Of a stretch of 64,000 bases of DNA, positions 1 to 9,963 are shown in pieces. The stretch is from 62-47 sp051954235 (lineage in GTDB: Bacteria > Pseudomonadota > Alphaproteobacteria > Rhizobiales > Xanthobacteraceae). The notes beneath the pieces were generated by a model. The model was not told the DNA's origin. It searched no databases and saw nothing but the letters and a program-made list of their open reading frames with translations. The DNA lies in assembly GCA_051954235.1 (NCBI GenBank), contig JBQCHY010000060.1:3410-67409 (forward strand), given 5' to 3'. The position numbers were made by a program, and so were the translations under genes. Position 1 is the stretch's first letter, and each line of letters opens with the position of its first letter.

Positions 1-889
1 CGATCCGCGCGCGGATGCGGTTGCCGCAGGCCTTGATCATCCGCGTCTCGACCAGTTCGCGTAACGACGCCTGCGTGTGATGATCGTTGTAGCGAATGTT
101 GAATTTGGCCGAAGCCCGCGCTGGGATCACGTTGCTGGCGGGATTGCCGACGTCGACCGAGGTGAACTCGAGGTTCGACGCCTGAAAGTGCGTGCTGCCG
201 TGGTCCACCGGCTCGCTGTCGAGCGCGGTGATCAGCGTCGCGATGTCAGGGATCGGATTAGTGGCACGGTGCGGATAGGCGACATGGCCCTGCACCCCGT
301 CCACGATCAAGGTGCCGGACTGCGAGCCGCGGCGGCCGACCTTGATGCAGTCGCCCATCTCCTCGACGTTGCTCGGCTCGCCGAGTACGCAATGGTCGAA
401 TTTCTCGCCGCGCGCATCGAGCCATTGCATCAGCTTGACGGTGCCGTTGACGGCGATCGCTTCCTCGTCGCCGGTGATGATGAAGGAGATCGAGCCGTCA
501 CCCGGCGGCTTGCCGTCATGCGCGGCAAGATAATCCAACGTCGCGGCGACGCTGCACGCGATGCCGCCTTTCATGTCGACCGCGCCGCGCCCGTAGAGAT
601 AGCCGTCCTTGACGTTGCCGGAGAACGCGCCTTGCGTCCATGCCGTCTCATCACCGGGAGGCACGACGTCAGTATGGCCGGCAAAGGCGATGTGCGGTGC
701 GCCTTTGCCGATCCGCGCATAAAGATTGTCGATGTCGGCAGCGCCCGGCTCGCTGAACGTGACGCGGTGTACTTCGAAACCGGCGGACTTGAGATGCGCC
801 TCAAGCACACCGAGTGCGCCTGCATCGGCGGGCGTCACCGACGGGCAACGGATCAGTTCGCGGGTGATGCTGAGGGCGTCCCTGCTCAT
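1..889 (-). CDS. dapE: Succinyl-diaminopimelate desuccinylase, partial (C-terminus off the left edge)
   Basis: The reverse-strand frame is open for 296 codons from an ATG at 889 and runs off the left edge. It reads like an M20 metallopeptidase: an N-terminal SITRELIRCPSVTP segment, then FAGHTDVVPPGD carrying the first zinc-binding histidine, then a GRGAVDMKGG segment and an ITGDEEA segment with the catalytic glutamate. The family removes succinate from N-succinyl-LL-diaminopimelate in lysine and peptidoglycan-precursor synthesis. It lies 16 bp downstream of dapD on the same strand, the preceding succinylase-pathway gene, so the two are probably co-transcribed. Confidence 0.93.
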   Translation of the reverse strand, partial: MSRDALSITRELIRCPSVTPADAGALGVLEAHLKSAGFEVHRVTFSEPGAADIDNLYARIGKGAPHIAFAGHTDVVPPGDETAWTQGAFSGNVKDGYLYGRGAVDMKGGIACSVAATLDYLAAHDGKPPGDGSISFIITGDEEAIAVNGTVKLMQWLDARGEKFDHCVLGEPSNVEEMGDCIKVGRRGSQSGTLIVDGVQGHVAYPHRATNPIPDIATLITALDSEPVDHGSTHFQASNLEFTSVDVGNPASNVIPARASAKFNIRYNDHHTQASLRELVETRMIKACGNRIRARI

Positions 890-905
890 CAGCGTCTGAG
901 CTCCA

Positions 906-1751
<846 letters not shown>

Positions 1752-1830
1752 CGGAATTCCTTAAGCGAGATGGGCCAATTGTGAGACCGCCTGTTTTCGG
1801 GATTTGAGGCGAGGAGTCAAGAATACAGGG

Positions 1831-1920
1831 TCATGGCCGGGCTTGTCCCGGCCATCCACGCCTTATCTGATAAAATCGAAAGAAAGACGTGGATGCCCGG
1901 GACAAGCCCGGGCATGACGA
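1831..1920. repeat. Palindromic intergenic repeat, family A, copy 1
   Basis: Two imperfect inverted arms, each itself a hairpin: TCATGGCCGGGCTTGTCCCG continuing to CCATCCACG on the left, and CGTGGATGCCCGGGACAAGC continuing to CATGACGA on the right, around a roughly 25-bp variable centre. It lies between the HAD gene stop and the dapD start. The same unit recurs many times in this window. Confidence 0.9.
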
Positions 1921-1925
1921 GAAAC

Positions 1926-2630
1926 CTATGTTGTACTGAGTTTCGCGAGGAAGCCGGTCAGGTTGTCGGTGACGTGGTCGACGTGGGGCGCGTCGCGGCC
2001 CTCCATCTCCCAGTCCTCGCGGATCACTTCGCGGGTACCGTCCGGAACCACCAGCACGGTGGTCATGCCGAGGTCGTGCGGCACCACGAGGTTGCGCGCC
2101 AGGTCCTCGAACATCGCGGAGCGCGCGGGGTCGACTCGATGCAGATCGAGGAAACGCTGGTAGGTCCGCGGCGCAGGCTTCGGCTCAAGGTCGGCGGCGA
2201 CGATGTCGAACACCGCCTCGAAATACTCCGGGAAGCCGAGACGCGCCAGCACCTTGCCGGCGTGATCAGTTGAGCCGTTGGTGAGGATCAATTTGCGGCC
2301 GGGCAGGCGGGCGATGGCTTCGCCCATCGCCGGGTTCGGCTCCAGCGGCGAGTGATCGATCTCGTGAACATAAGCGAGGTAATCGTCGGCGGAGACGCCG
2401 TGCTCCGTCATCATGCCGCGCATGCTGGTGCCGTAACGCTTGTAGTAGTCCTTCTGAATGCGCCGCGCCTCGACGGCATCGACCTTCAGGAAGTTGCCGA
2501 TATACGCGCCGATCCGCGCGTCGACCTGTTGCCACAGATTGACGTGATGCGGATACAGCGTGTTGTCGAGATCGAACACCCACGTATCGACGTGGGTGAA
2601 CGTGCGTGCGTTGGCCGGGACGTCGGTCAT
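1926..2630 (-). CDS. HAD-superfamily pyrimidine 5'-nucleotidase-like hydrolase
   Basis: 234 aa. The N-terminal VFDLDNTLYP is HAD motif I (DxDxT with the nucleophile aspartate), ILTNGS matches motif II, and KPAPRTYQRF fits motif III with its conserved lysine. The family (YjjG/SDT1-like) dephosphorylates pyrimidine nucleotides or small phosphorylated metabolites; the exact substrate cannot be read here. Its ATG overlaps the argB stop codon by 4 bp (ATGA), so translation is probably coupled to argB. Confidence 0.85.
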   Translation of the reverse strand: MTDVPANARTFTHVDTWVFDLDNTLYPHHVNLWQQVDARIGAYIGNFLKVDAVEARRIQKDYYKRYGTSMRGMMTEHGVSADDYLAYVHEIDHSPLEPNPAMGEAIARLPGRKLILTNGSTDHAGKVLARLGFPEYFEAVFDIVAADLEPKPAPRTYQRFLDLHRVDPARSAMFEDLARNLVVPHDLGMTTVLVVPDGTREVIREDWEMEGRDAPHVDHVTDNLTGFLAKLSTT

Positions 2631-3538
2631 TTATGGATCAGCGTGCCGGTGCCCTGATTGGTGAACAGTTCGAGCAGCACGGCGTGCGAGGTCTTGCCGT
2701 CGATGATGACGACGCCCTCGACGCCCTGTTCCAGCGAATAGATGCAGGTTTCGACCTTCGGGATCATGCCGCCGGAGATGGTGCCGTCGGCGATCAGCTT
2801 GCGCGCGTCCTTCACCGAAAGCTCGGGGATGAGCTTCTTGGATTTGTCGAGCACGCCCGGCACGTCGGTCAAAAGCAACAGGCGTTTGGCTTTCAGCGCG
2901 CCGGCGACGGCGCCTGCGAAGGTGTCGGCGTTGACGTTGAAGGTCTGGCCGCTGGCGGACGTCGCCAAGGGCGCCAGCACCGGGATCAGTTCGTGGCCGA
3001 TCAACTGATTGAGCAAGGTCAGGTCGACCTTTTCCGGTTCGCCGACGAAGCCGAGATCGACCACCTTCTCGATGTGGGAATCCGGATCGACCATGCTGCG
3101 CGTCGCCTTCGACGCGGTCACCATGTTGCCGTCCTTGCCGCACAGCCCGACGGCCTTGCCGCCGGCTTCGTTGATGTAGCCGACCAGTTGCTTGTTGATC
3201 GAACCGGCCAGCACCATCTCGACGATCTCGATGGTGGCGGCGTCGGTGATGCGCAGGCCGGCGGCGAATTCAGACTTGATGCCGAGCCGTTGCAGCATGG
3301 TGGCAATCTGCGGGCCGCCGCCGTGCACCACCACCGGGTTGATGGCGGTCTGCTCCAAGAGCACGATGTCGCGCGCGAACGCCTTGGCGAGATGCTCGGC
3401 GCCCATGGCGTGTCCGCCGTATTTGATGACAATGGTTTCCTCGTCGTACTGCTGCATATGCGGCAGCGCTTCGGACAGGATGCGGGCCTGATCGCTCGGC
3501 GTGATTTCGGAAGCGGTGGGGGCGGCGGGATTGGTCAT
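2627..3538 (-). CDS. argB: Acetylglutamate kinase
   Basis: 303 aa from the ATG at 3538; the frame stays open further upstream to 3598, but that part is an unlikely N-terminus. ArgB phosphorylates N-acetylglutamate, the second step of arginine synthesis. Amino-acid-kinase signatures are visible: IVIKYGGHAMG near the N-terminus, VVHGGGPQI for the substrate loop, and VNADTFAGAVAGAL plus LLLTDVPGVL in the nucleotide half. It follows engB and the DUF423 gene and overlaps the HAD gene by 4 bp. Just upstream (about 3541-3580) a 14-base unit, CTCGGGACAAGGCT-like, is tandemly repeated. Confidence 0.95.
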   Translation of the reverse strand: MTNPAAPTASEITPSDQARILSEALPHMQQYDEETIVIKYGGHAMGAEHLAKAFARDIVLLEQTAINPVVVHGGGPQIATMLQRLGIKSEFAAGLRITDAATIEIVEMVLAGSINKQLVGYINEAGGKAVGLCGKDGNMVTASKATRSMVDPDSHIEKVVDLGFVGEPEKVDLTLLNQLIGHELIPVLAPLATSASGQTFNVNADTFAGAVAGALKAKRLLLLTDVPGVLDKSKKLIPELSVKDARKLIADGTISGGMIPKVETCIYSLEQGVEGVVIIDGKTSHAVLLELFTNQGTGTLIHK

Positions 3539-3656
3539 CGGCAAGGCTCTCGGGACAAGGCTCTCGGGACAAGGCTCGTGCTGGCAATAGCTGGCCACTG
3601 GCTAGCATTTCGCCACGGCGGCGTCATGACAAAATCCGCAATGAAGGTATCTGCGG

Positions 3657-4034
3657 TCAGCCCTTGCGCGGCCACATCGCCGCGATGGCGAGCAGCAGCC
3701 AGCTCAGCATCAGGAGGACGCCGCCGGTTGGTGCGGCACGCGGGAACAGGCCGCGTTCGGCGAAGAAGCGTGCGGCAAGATCGCCTGCGAACAGGCTGGC
3801 GCCGAGCACGAAGCCGGCGCCGGCGATGAGGCCGAGCATCGGCTGGGTCATTCCGCGCTCCGCCAGCGCCGCCGCGCCGAGGATGGCGACGGCATGCAGC
3901 AACAGCATCAAGGCCGCGGTACTGAGCCTTACCGCATCCGGCAGGTGAGCGCCGGCCGCGGCGAGCGCCACCCCGGCCGCGCCCATGATGCCGGCGCAGA
4001 CGATCAGCCCGCGTGCGATGTCACTCGGGGTCAT
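3657..4034 (-). CDS. DUF423 family small membrane protein
   Basis: 125 aa with four hydrophobic segments (about 8-28, 38-58, 66-90, 100-120) and the family hallmark G-x-x-G-V-A-L near the N-terminus followed by GAH. DUF423 proteins (YgdD-like) are inner-membrane proteins of unknown function. The start overlaps the engB stop by 4 bp (4031-4034), which suggests translational coupling inside the rpmH-argB run. Confidence 0.82.
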   Translation of the reverse strand: MTPSDIARGLIVCAGIMGAAGVALAAAGAHLPDAVRLSTAALMLLLHAVAILGAAALAERGMTQPMLGLIAGAGFVLGASLFAGDLAARFFAERGLFPRAAPTGGVLLMLSWLLLAIAAMWPRKG

Positions 4035-4684
4035 GCGCCGCGTTCCGCCAGCAGGCGCATCATGGCCGCGCGAAGTTCGGGCATGCCCATGCCGCTGCGC
4101 GATGACGTCGCGATGATCTCGGGAAATGCCGCCGGGTGCGTCTTGAGCGCCGCGAGCGTCGTCTCGATCCGCGAGGCAAGTTCACCCGCCTTGATCTGGT
4201 CGGCCTTGGTGAGGACGATCTGATAGCTGACGGCGGAGCGGTCCAGCATCTTCAGAATTTCGGCGTCGACGTCCTTGATGCCATGGCGTGAATCGATCAG
4301 CACGTAGATGCGCGCCAGATTGCTGCGGCCTTGCAGGAATTTGTGGATCAGCGTGGTCCACGATGCGATCTTGGTTTTCGCTGCCTGCGCGTAGCCGTAG
4401 CCGGGCATGTCGACCAAACGCAGATCGCAGGTCTTCGGGCCTTCGAAGAAGATCAGTTCCTGCGTGCGACCTGGCGTGTGCGACGTGCGTGCCAACGCGT
4501 TGCGGCCGGTCAGCCCGTTGATGAGACTCGATTTGCCGACGTTGGAGCGTCCGGCGAAAGCGACCTCGACGCCGACCATCGGCGGCAGCGTCTCGATCGA
4601 CGGCGAGGCCCAGAAGAACCGCCAGTCGCCGGCAAACACTTTGCGGCCGGCTTCGATCAGGTCTCTGTCGTTGTCGGCATTCAT
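4031..4684 (-). CDS. engB: Ribosome biogenesis GTP-binding protein EngB (YihA/YsxC)
   Basis: 217 aa. GTPase motifs are in order: P-loop GRSNVGKSS (about residue 46), a switch segment with TPGRTQ, G3 DMPGYGYA and G4 TKAD. EngB assists assembly of the large ribosomal subunit in the cytoplasm. It lies downstream of yidC, as in many Rhizobiales; a 224-bp gap holding a palindromic repeat separates it from the yidC stop. Confidence 0.95.
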   Translation of the reverse strand: MNADNDRDLIEAGRKVFAGDWRFFWASPSIETLPPMVGVEVAFAGRSNVGKSSLINGLTGRNALARTSHTPGRTQELIFFEGPKTCDLRLVDMPGYGYAQAAKTKIASWTTLIHKFLQGRSNLARIYVLIDSRHGIKDVDAEILKMLDRSAVSYQIVLTKADQIKAGELASRIETTLAALKTHPAAFPEIIATSSRSGMGMPELRAAMMRLLAERGA

Positions 4685-4760
4685 GCGGCGATGATCCAGA
4701 GGAGATTATGTCGGGCTGCTTCTCGTGGTGAGATACTGAGGATCGTTGACCTCTCCGTTG

Positions 4761-4885
4761 TCATGGCCGGGCATAGCCGTTCAAAGAACGGCGTCGCTTC
4801 GCTCGCCTATGATCCCGGCCATCCACGTCTTTGAACCTGTGTCGTTTCCAAGACGTGGATGCCCGGCATAAAGCCGGGCATGACG
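4761..4885. repeat. Palindromic intergenic repeat, family A, long subtype
   Basis: Same outer arms as the other family A copies, but the left hairpin has an extra internal hairpin (CATAGCCGTTCAAAGAACGG continuing to GCCTATG). The closest relative is the copy at 53581-53703, which carries the same insert. Confidence 0.88.
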
Positions 4886-4908
4886 AGGCACAACGGCCAA
4901 ATAACCCG

Positions 4909-6777
4909 CTATGTCGCTTTCTTCGATCCCGCGAAGGTGGCCTTCACGTTGTCGAACAACTCGATCTTCACGCCGTTGCGCCGCATGATGTAGCTCTGCT
5001 GCAAGACCGAGAGCAGGTTGTTCCAGGCCCAGTAGATCACCAGACCGGCCGGGAACGAGGCCAGCATGAAGGTGAAGATCAGCGGCATCCAGTCGAAGAT
5101 CATCTTCTGCGTCGGGTCAGGCGGCGTCGGGTTCAGCTTCATCTGGAACCACATCGTGATGCCCATGATGATCGGCCACAGTCCGAGCGCGAGATAATGC
5201 CCGATCACCGGCAGTTGGGTCGGGTCGAAGCTCAGGAGACCGAACAGATTGAAAAGGTTGGTCGGATCGTGCGCCGATAGGTCCTTGATCCAGCCGAAGA
5301 ACGGCGCATGCCGCATTTCGATGGTGACGAACAGCACCTTGTAGAGCGAGAAGAACACCGGGATCTGCAAGGCGACGGGAAGACAGCCGGCGACCGGATT
5401 GATCTTCTCCTTCTTGTAGATCGCCATCATCTCCTGCTGCTGCTTCATCTTGTCGTCGGGGAAGCGTTCCTTCAGCGCGGCGAGTTGCGGCTGCAGAGCC
5501 TTCATCTTCGCCATCGACGCGTAGGATTTGTTGGCGAGCGGGAAGAACACCAGCTTGACCAGCACCGTCACCAGCAGAATGGCGACGCCGAAGTTGCCGA
5601 ACAGGTGGAAGAAGAAGTCGAGGACCAGGAACATCGGCTTGGTGATGAAGTAGAACCATCCCCAGTCGATCAGCAGGTCGAAGTGATTGAGCCCGAGCTG
5701 CTTGTTGTAGCCGCCAAAACTGTCGAGCGGGAAATTCAGGCCGACGACCTTGGCTTCCTTGGCGCCGGCGAACAGCCGCGTGCTGGTGCCGCCGGTCGCG
5801 CCCGGTGCGATGGTCTGCGGATTTTCCAGATAGTCGGTCTGATAGGTCTGCGTGGTGCCGAGCAGTTGCGACGAGAAGCGCGCCTGCAACGCGGCGTCGG
5901 TCTGCGGCAGCAGTGCCGAGGCCCAGTACTTGTCGGTAATGCCGAGCCAGCCGTTGGTGACCTTGAAGTTGACCGATTTGCTCTCGGCGATCTTCTTGTA
6001 GCTGTATTCCTGCAAGCCCTGGTCGCCGAGGTAGCCGACAAGGCCTTCATGCAGGATGTAATAGCCGGAGACCTGCGGGGTGCCGTGGCGCGAAATCAGC
6101 GCGAACGGATACAGCGTCACCGGGGCGCTGCCGGAATTGACGACTTCGTCCTTGATCGAGAACAGGTAATGATCGTCCACGGCGATGGTCCGGCGGAAGG
6201 TCACGCCTTCGCCGTTGTCCCATTTCAGCGTGACCGGATGATCCTGCGTCAGGTTTCCGCTGCCGTCCTGCTGCCACACGGTGTTCTGATCGGGAATCTT
6301 GACACTCGATCCGCTCGCGGCGACCCAGCCGAACTCCGCGTAGTAAGGTTCGGCGGTGCCGGACGGGGAGAACAGCACGATTGCCGGCGATTTCGGATCA
6401 ACCGTGTCGCGATATTGCACCAGCGACAGATCGTCGATCCGCGCGCCCTTCAGGGAGACGCTGCCGGCGAGGCGCGGGGTTTCGATCTTGACGCGCGGAG
6501 ATCCGGAAATGGCGGCATCGCGGCTGACGATCGCGGTCGTCGTCGGTTGATTGACGCTCGGTGTCGTCGGCGCGGCGCCCGGTGTGGCGGGAGTGGATGA
6601 TGATCCCGCCGGAGTCGCGGTGGCGGGCGTGGTCTTGTTGGCCTTCGCCAGTTCGCTTTGCGCCTGCTCGGCGGCGCGCTGCTTTTCCATCTGCGGGATG
6701 TTGAAGAAATACTGCCAGCCGATCAGCACCAGACCAGACAGGATGACGGCGATAATGGTGTTGCGATTGTCGGTCAT
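4909..6777 (-). CDS. yidC: Membrane protein insertase YidC
   Basis: 622 aa from the ATG at 6777 (MTDNRNTI); an upstream in-frame start at 6843 would add 22 unlikely residues before the first membrane helix. YidC inserts proteins into the inner membrane, with or without SecYEG. An N-terminal helix (about 6-24, IIAVILSGLVLIGWQYFF) is followed by a low-complexity Thr/Ala/Pro linker, a large periplasmic beta domain (about 90-370), and a C-terminal 60KD_IMP insertase core with five helices, the first including FFFHLFGNFGVAILLVT. No yidD gene lies in the 77-bp gap to rnpA. Confidence 0.96.
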   Translation of the reverse strand: MTDNRNTIIAVILSGLVLIGWQYFFNIPQMEKQRAAEQAQSELAKANKTTPATATPAGSSSTPATPGAAPTTPSVNQPTTTAIVSRDAAISGSPRVKIETPRLAGSVSLKGARIDDLSLVQYRDTVDPKSPAIVLFSPSGTAEPYYAEFGWVAASGSSVKIPDQNTVWQQDGSGNLTQDHPVTLKWDNGEGVTFRRTIAVDDHYLFSIKDEVVNSGSAPVTLYPFALISRHGTPQVSGYYILHEGLVGYLGDQGLQEYSYKKIAESKSVNFKVTNGWLGITDKYWASALLPQTDAALQARFSSQLLGTTQTYQTDYLENPQTIAPGATGGTSTRLFAGAKEAKVVGLNFPLDSFGGYNKQLGLNHFDLLIDWGWFYFITKPMFLVLDFFFHLFGNFGVAILLVTVLVKLVFFPLANKSYASMAKMKALQPQLAALKERFPDDKMKQQQEMMAIYKKEKINPVAGCLPVALQIPVFFSLYKVLFVTIEMRHAPFFGWIKDLSAHDPTNLFNLFGLLSFDPTQLPVIGHYLALGLWPIIMGITMWFQMKLNPTPPDPTQKMIFDWMPLIFTFMLASFPAGLVIYWAWNNLLSVLQQSYIMRRNGVKIELFDNVKATFAGSKKAT

Positions 6778-6854
6778 CGTTCTGGTCTCGTCATTCGGTT
6801 CAGGTTGCGAGGTGACGGGGCGAAGGGGATCCGTCGGGCGCAAGGATGGTTACG

Positions 6855-7196
6855 TCACGAACGTTCCGGCGATGGCCGGTCGAGGCGATGGAGAGCCAGG
6901 CGCAAGTCGTCGAGCATCGTCGCAAAGCCGCGATGCAATGCACCGCGCCGGCCGACTAGCACATAATCGCTGTGCGGTCGCATAGATAGAGCGCCCACCT
7001 GCTTCACCAATTCGCGAAGCCTGCGGCGAACGCGGTTGCGTTCCGTGGCAGTGCCGACCTTTTTCGAAACAGTGAAGCCGATCCGCACCGGCCCGGTGTC
7101 TTCGCGCGTGCGCCGTTGCACGACAAAAGCGGGGCTCGTCATACGTGCCCCGCCCGCCACGGCGAGAAAGTCCACCCGCCGTTTCAATCGATCCAT
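6855..7196 (-). CDS. rnpA: Ribonuclease P protein component
   Basis: 113 aa. It carries the basic family motif RNRVRRRLRE (about residues 53-62) preceded by FTVSKKVGTA, both contacting the P RNA. RnpA is the protein cofactor of RNase P, which matures the 5' ends of tRNAs. It follows rpmH by 24 bp; that gap contains a 6-bp stem hairpin at 7202-7218. Confidence 0.95.
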   Translation of the reverse strand: MDRLKRRVDFLAVAGGARMTSPAFVVQRRTREDTGPVRIGFTVSKKVGTATERNRVRRRLRELVKQVGALSMRPHSDYVLVGRRGALHRGFATMLDDLRLALHRLDRPSPERS

Positions 7197-7201
7197 AACA
7201 G

Positions 7202-7218
7202 GGGCCTCGCGAAGGCCC
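7202..7218 (-). other. Stem-loop between rpmH and rnpA
   Basis: GGGCCT / AGGCCC arms (6 bp) around a 5-base loop fill most of the 24-bp gap between the two genes. There is no T-run, so it is more likely an RNA-processing or stabilising hairpin than a terminator. Confidence 0.5.
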
Positions 7219-7220
7219 GC

Positions 7221-7355
7221 TCAGGCGCTCAGGCGCTTCCGTCCCCGAGCACGCCGTGCGGCGAGGACCTTGCGGCCGCCCGTGGTCGCCAGACGTGCGC
7301 GAAAACCGTGACGGCGCTTGCGCACCAGTTTGCTGGGTTGATAAGTCCGCTTCAC
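7221..7355 (-). CDS. rpmH: 50S ribosomal protein L34
   Basis: 44 aa with the L34 signature KRTYQPSKLVRKRRHGFRAR. The start codon is GTG at 7355 (the frame reads V-K-R-T-Y), and no ATG fits; the reading frame continues upstream but has no L34-like sequence there. L34 is a small basic protein of the large ribosomal subunit. First gene of the rpmH-rnpA-yidC run. Confidence 0.95.
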   Translation of the reverse strand: MKRTYQPSKLVRKRRHGFRARLATTGGRKVLAARRARGRKRLSA

Positions 7356-7721
7356 GGGTCCGTTCTCCGCTGACCGGGCAATTCGCCGATAAATGAGGTA
7401 AATCCACGATTCCGAGCCCGAAGCGGGCCGTTTTCGGCCCCCAAAGAGCCGCGCCCGGACAAGCCGGGCGATCGCGGACAATTGGCGCGGCTTATACGGG
7501 AGCAGTCCGTTTTCGTCAACGTTTCCCTGCGGATTGCGCGCGGGTTGGGAACGGCAGCGGAAGGAGTGTCGGAACAACACCGCCACCCGAATCCGACATG
7601 ACCCTGCCTCGGGGCAATTTCATCTTGAATTGCATCGGTATAAGATGACGGATCGGTCATTTGACCCGGTGCGTGGTCGAATTCTAACCTTCGCGTCAGG
7701 TTTCGGCGGGTCTTTTTACGA
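7356..7721. other. Intergenic region between rpmH and the sensor kinase gene
   Basis: 366 bp between divergent genes. It holds the rpmH promoter (7491-7519) and a roughly 130-base rpmH leader. A 63-codon frame ends in an ATGA overlap with the kinase start, but it has no recognisable sequence and I do not call it. Confidence 0.6.
7491..7519 (-). promoter_or_regulatory. Probable sigma-70-type promoter of rpmH-rnpA
   Basis: On the minus strand the -35 is TTGACG (7519-7514), followed by a 17-bp spacer and the -10 TATAAG (7496-7491). Both hexamers are close to consensus. Predicted transcription start is near 7484, about 130 bases before the GTG start of rpmH. Confidence 0.65.
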
Positions 7722-9233
7722 ATGACGTCTCCGGTGGATATTGTGCCGCAGGCCAGCGAGCGGTTGCGCGTGGAGCCATCGCGGGTGGTGCCGCAGGGCC
7801 GGCTTGGCCTGTCAGGAAAGCTGCTGCTTTTGACGATTCCGCTGGTGATGATCGCGGAGGTGCTGATCTACGTGCCCGCGATCGCCAATTTCCGAATGAA
7901 TCGCCTCAACGATCGCATCGCCGCGGCCAACACGGCTGCCTTTGTGCTCGACTTCGCGCCGAGCGGCATGGTGCCGGAATCGCTGGCGCGGCAAATCCTC
8001 GACAGCATCGGCGCGCGTGCGGTGGCCATCAAGATGGGCCAGCAGCGCCGGCTGCTCGCCAGCGCCAACCTGCCGTCCGCGGTCGACCACGATGTCGACA
8101 TGCGCGAGATGACCGCGTGGGAAGCCATCGTCGGTGCCTTCGAAACGATGCTCGAGCGCGGCAACGAAACCATCCGCGTCATCGGCCCGGCGCCCAATGG
8201 CGCGCAGTTCATCGAAGTGGTGATCGACGAACTGCCGCTGCGGCGGGCGATGTACCGGTTCTCCGGCAATCTGCTGCTGTTCTCGCTCGGCATCGCAATT
8301 TTGACGGCGGCACTGGTCTATTTCGCCCTGCATTATCTGTTCGTGCGCCCGATGCGGCGGTTGACGGCCAATCTCGTCGGATTCCACCAGAACCCGGAAA
8401 GCTCGGCGCGCATCATCGTGCCCACGGAGCGCGGCGACGAAATCGGAGTCGCGGAACGCGAGTTGTCGGACATGCAGCGCGATCTGGTGTCGATGCTCCA
8501 TCAAAAGAGCCGGCTGGCGGCACTGGGCCTCGCGGTTTCCAAGATCAATCATGACCTGCGCAATCTGTTGGCCTCGTCGCAGTTGATTTCCGATCAGCTC
8601 GCCAGTGTGCCGGAGCCGCGGGTGCAGCGCTTTGCGCCGAAACTGGTGCGGTCGCTGGAGCGGGCCATCGCGTTGTGTCAATCGACACTATCTTATGGTC
8701 GCGCGCAGGAAGCAGCTCCCGACCGTCGCATGATCCTGGTCGAGCCGATCGTCAATGAAGTGCGCGAATCGGCGGGGCTTGGGACGCAGGCCGCAGCGCC
8801 GGTATCGATCGGCTGGATCAATGCTATCGAACGCGGGCTAACCATCGATGCCGACCCCGACCAGTTGTTCCGGGTGCTGCTCAATCTGGTCCGCAACGCC
8901 AAGCAGGCGCTCGAAAGCCAGCCGGAAAGCGACACCGCCACTCAGCAGATCCGCATTACCGGGCGTCGCGAAGGCACGGTAGCGGTGATCGAAGTGTCCG
9001 ATACCGGACCGGGCGTCCCGCAGAAGGCGCGCAATCATCTGTTCGAGGCGTTTCAGGCTTCGGATCGCGCCGGGGGTACCGGCCTGGGACTGGTGATCGC
9101 CGCCGAACTGGTGCGCGCTCATGGCGGCGACATCCATCTGGTCGAGGGCACCATCGGCGCCACCTTCCGCATCGCCATTCCCGACCGGCCGGTGGAATTG
9201 GCGACCCTGCGCGGGGAGCGGATCAGGGCCTGA
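7722..9233 (+). CDS. Membrane-bound sensor histidine kinase
   Basis: 503 aa. A first membrane helix (about 30-52), a periplasmic sensor region (about 53-178) and a second helix (about 185-208) lead into a HAMP-like segment. The dimerisation domain carries an H-box with INHDLRNLL (phospho-accepting His about 277). The HATPase domain shows the N-box NLVRNAKQA, G1 DTGPGVP and G2 GGTGLGLVIA. No response regulator is adjacent, so it is an orphan kinase here. Signal unknown. The SD before the ATG is weak. Confidence 0.9.
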   Translation: MTSPVDIVPQASERLRVEPSRVVPQGRLGLSGKLLLLTIPLVMIAEVLIYVPAIANFRMNRLNDRIAAANTAAFVLDFAPSGMVPESLARQILDSIGARAVAIKMGQQRRLLASANLPSAVDHDVDMREMTAWEAIVGAFETMLERGNETIRVIGPAPNGAQFIEVVIDELPLRRAMYRFSGNLLLFSLGIAILTAALVYFALHYLFVRPMRRLTANLVGFHQNPESSARIIVPTERGDEIGVAERELSDMQRDLVSMLHQKSRLAALGLAVSKINHDLRNLLASSQLISDQLASVPEPRVQRFAPKLVRSLERAIALCQSTLSYGRAQEAAPDRRMILVEPIVNEVRESAGLGTQAAAPVSIGWINAIERGLTIDADPDQLFRVLLNLVRNAKQALESQPESDTATQQIRITGRREGTVAVIEVSDTGPGVPQKARNHLFEAFQASDRAGGTGLGLVIAAELVRAHGGDIHLVEGTIGATFRIAIPDRPVELATLRGERIRA

Positions 9234-9617
9234 GACGTCGCCGGCGACATGGGACTTCAATGCCCTTCGTGAGGTGGTGATGACGGCAAGTTCGAAGAAC
9301 CCGTTTCGAGACAATAAGATAGAATCCGGATTTCGAATTCCATCAGAGCCCTGCGGTTGAATTCGGACGCCGGTCGCAGCCTTTGGACGCAGCCCGCGCT
9401 GACACTTCCAACGGGATTTCATGCCGATGAAACCGCCCAGCCACCTTGTGTGCGCATTGCTCTGAACGGCGGGGTCCAAAAGAGCGGTTTTTGGTTGGCT
9501 GGAGACCTTGCCAAGCCGATCCTAAGCCGGTAGCTATGGCGCGCTTCGCGACGCCTTTGGCCGTCCGAGGTCGATGCAACCGGTTCGCAGGCCTCGCCTG
9601 TGCGGTCTGCACCCTGC
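9234..9617. other. Gene-free stretch before tRNA-Arg
   Basis: 384 bp between the kinase stop and the tRNA. No frame with a ribosome binding site or recognisable protein is seen on either strand, and no clear repeat. It presumably contains the tRNA promoter. Confidence 0.5.
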
Positions 9618-9694
9618 GCGCCCGTAGCTCAGCTGGATAGAGCACCAGACTACGAATCTGGGGGTCAGAGGTTCGAATCCTTTCGGGCGCGCCA
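9618..9694 (+). tRNA. tRNA-Arg (anticodon ACG)
   Basis: 77 nt with encoded CCA (9692-9694). The acceptor arms GCGCCCG (9618-9624) and CGGGCGC (9684-9690) pair fully. The anticodon stem CCAGA/TCTGG encloses loop CTACGAA with anticodon ACG at 9652-9654. The T-arm has GGTTCGAATCC. It reads CGN arginine codons after A34 deamination. It forms the left edge of an accessory-looking segment. Confidence 0.97.
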
Positions 9695-9963
9695 AATTCC
9701 GCCGATTGCTCTCTATTGCCGCCGATAACCACTGAAACTACGCCTACGTAAGAGCGGTGAACAACCGGCGGACGAAAAAGCATACAAATGGCGGTGTTTG
9801 GCGGCAGAAAAGCTCGAATCGCTTCCGGTCGAACGGCCTTTTTTACCCGCGCAGGCACCGGTATCGGCTTTGAGTGGCTTCTATGCGGGTAGCGGTTACT
9901 CCGCCGGTTAGCGCGCTGTTCGAGTTGATGTCAATGCGAGCATCGTTTGCGGCCTCGTCCAGG

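Noticed and set aside
7534..7725. 63-codon frame ending in an ATGA overlap with the sensor kinase gene
   Set aside because: No ribosome binding site and no recognisable sequence.
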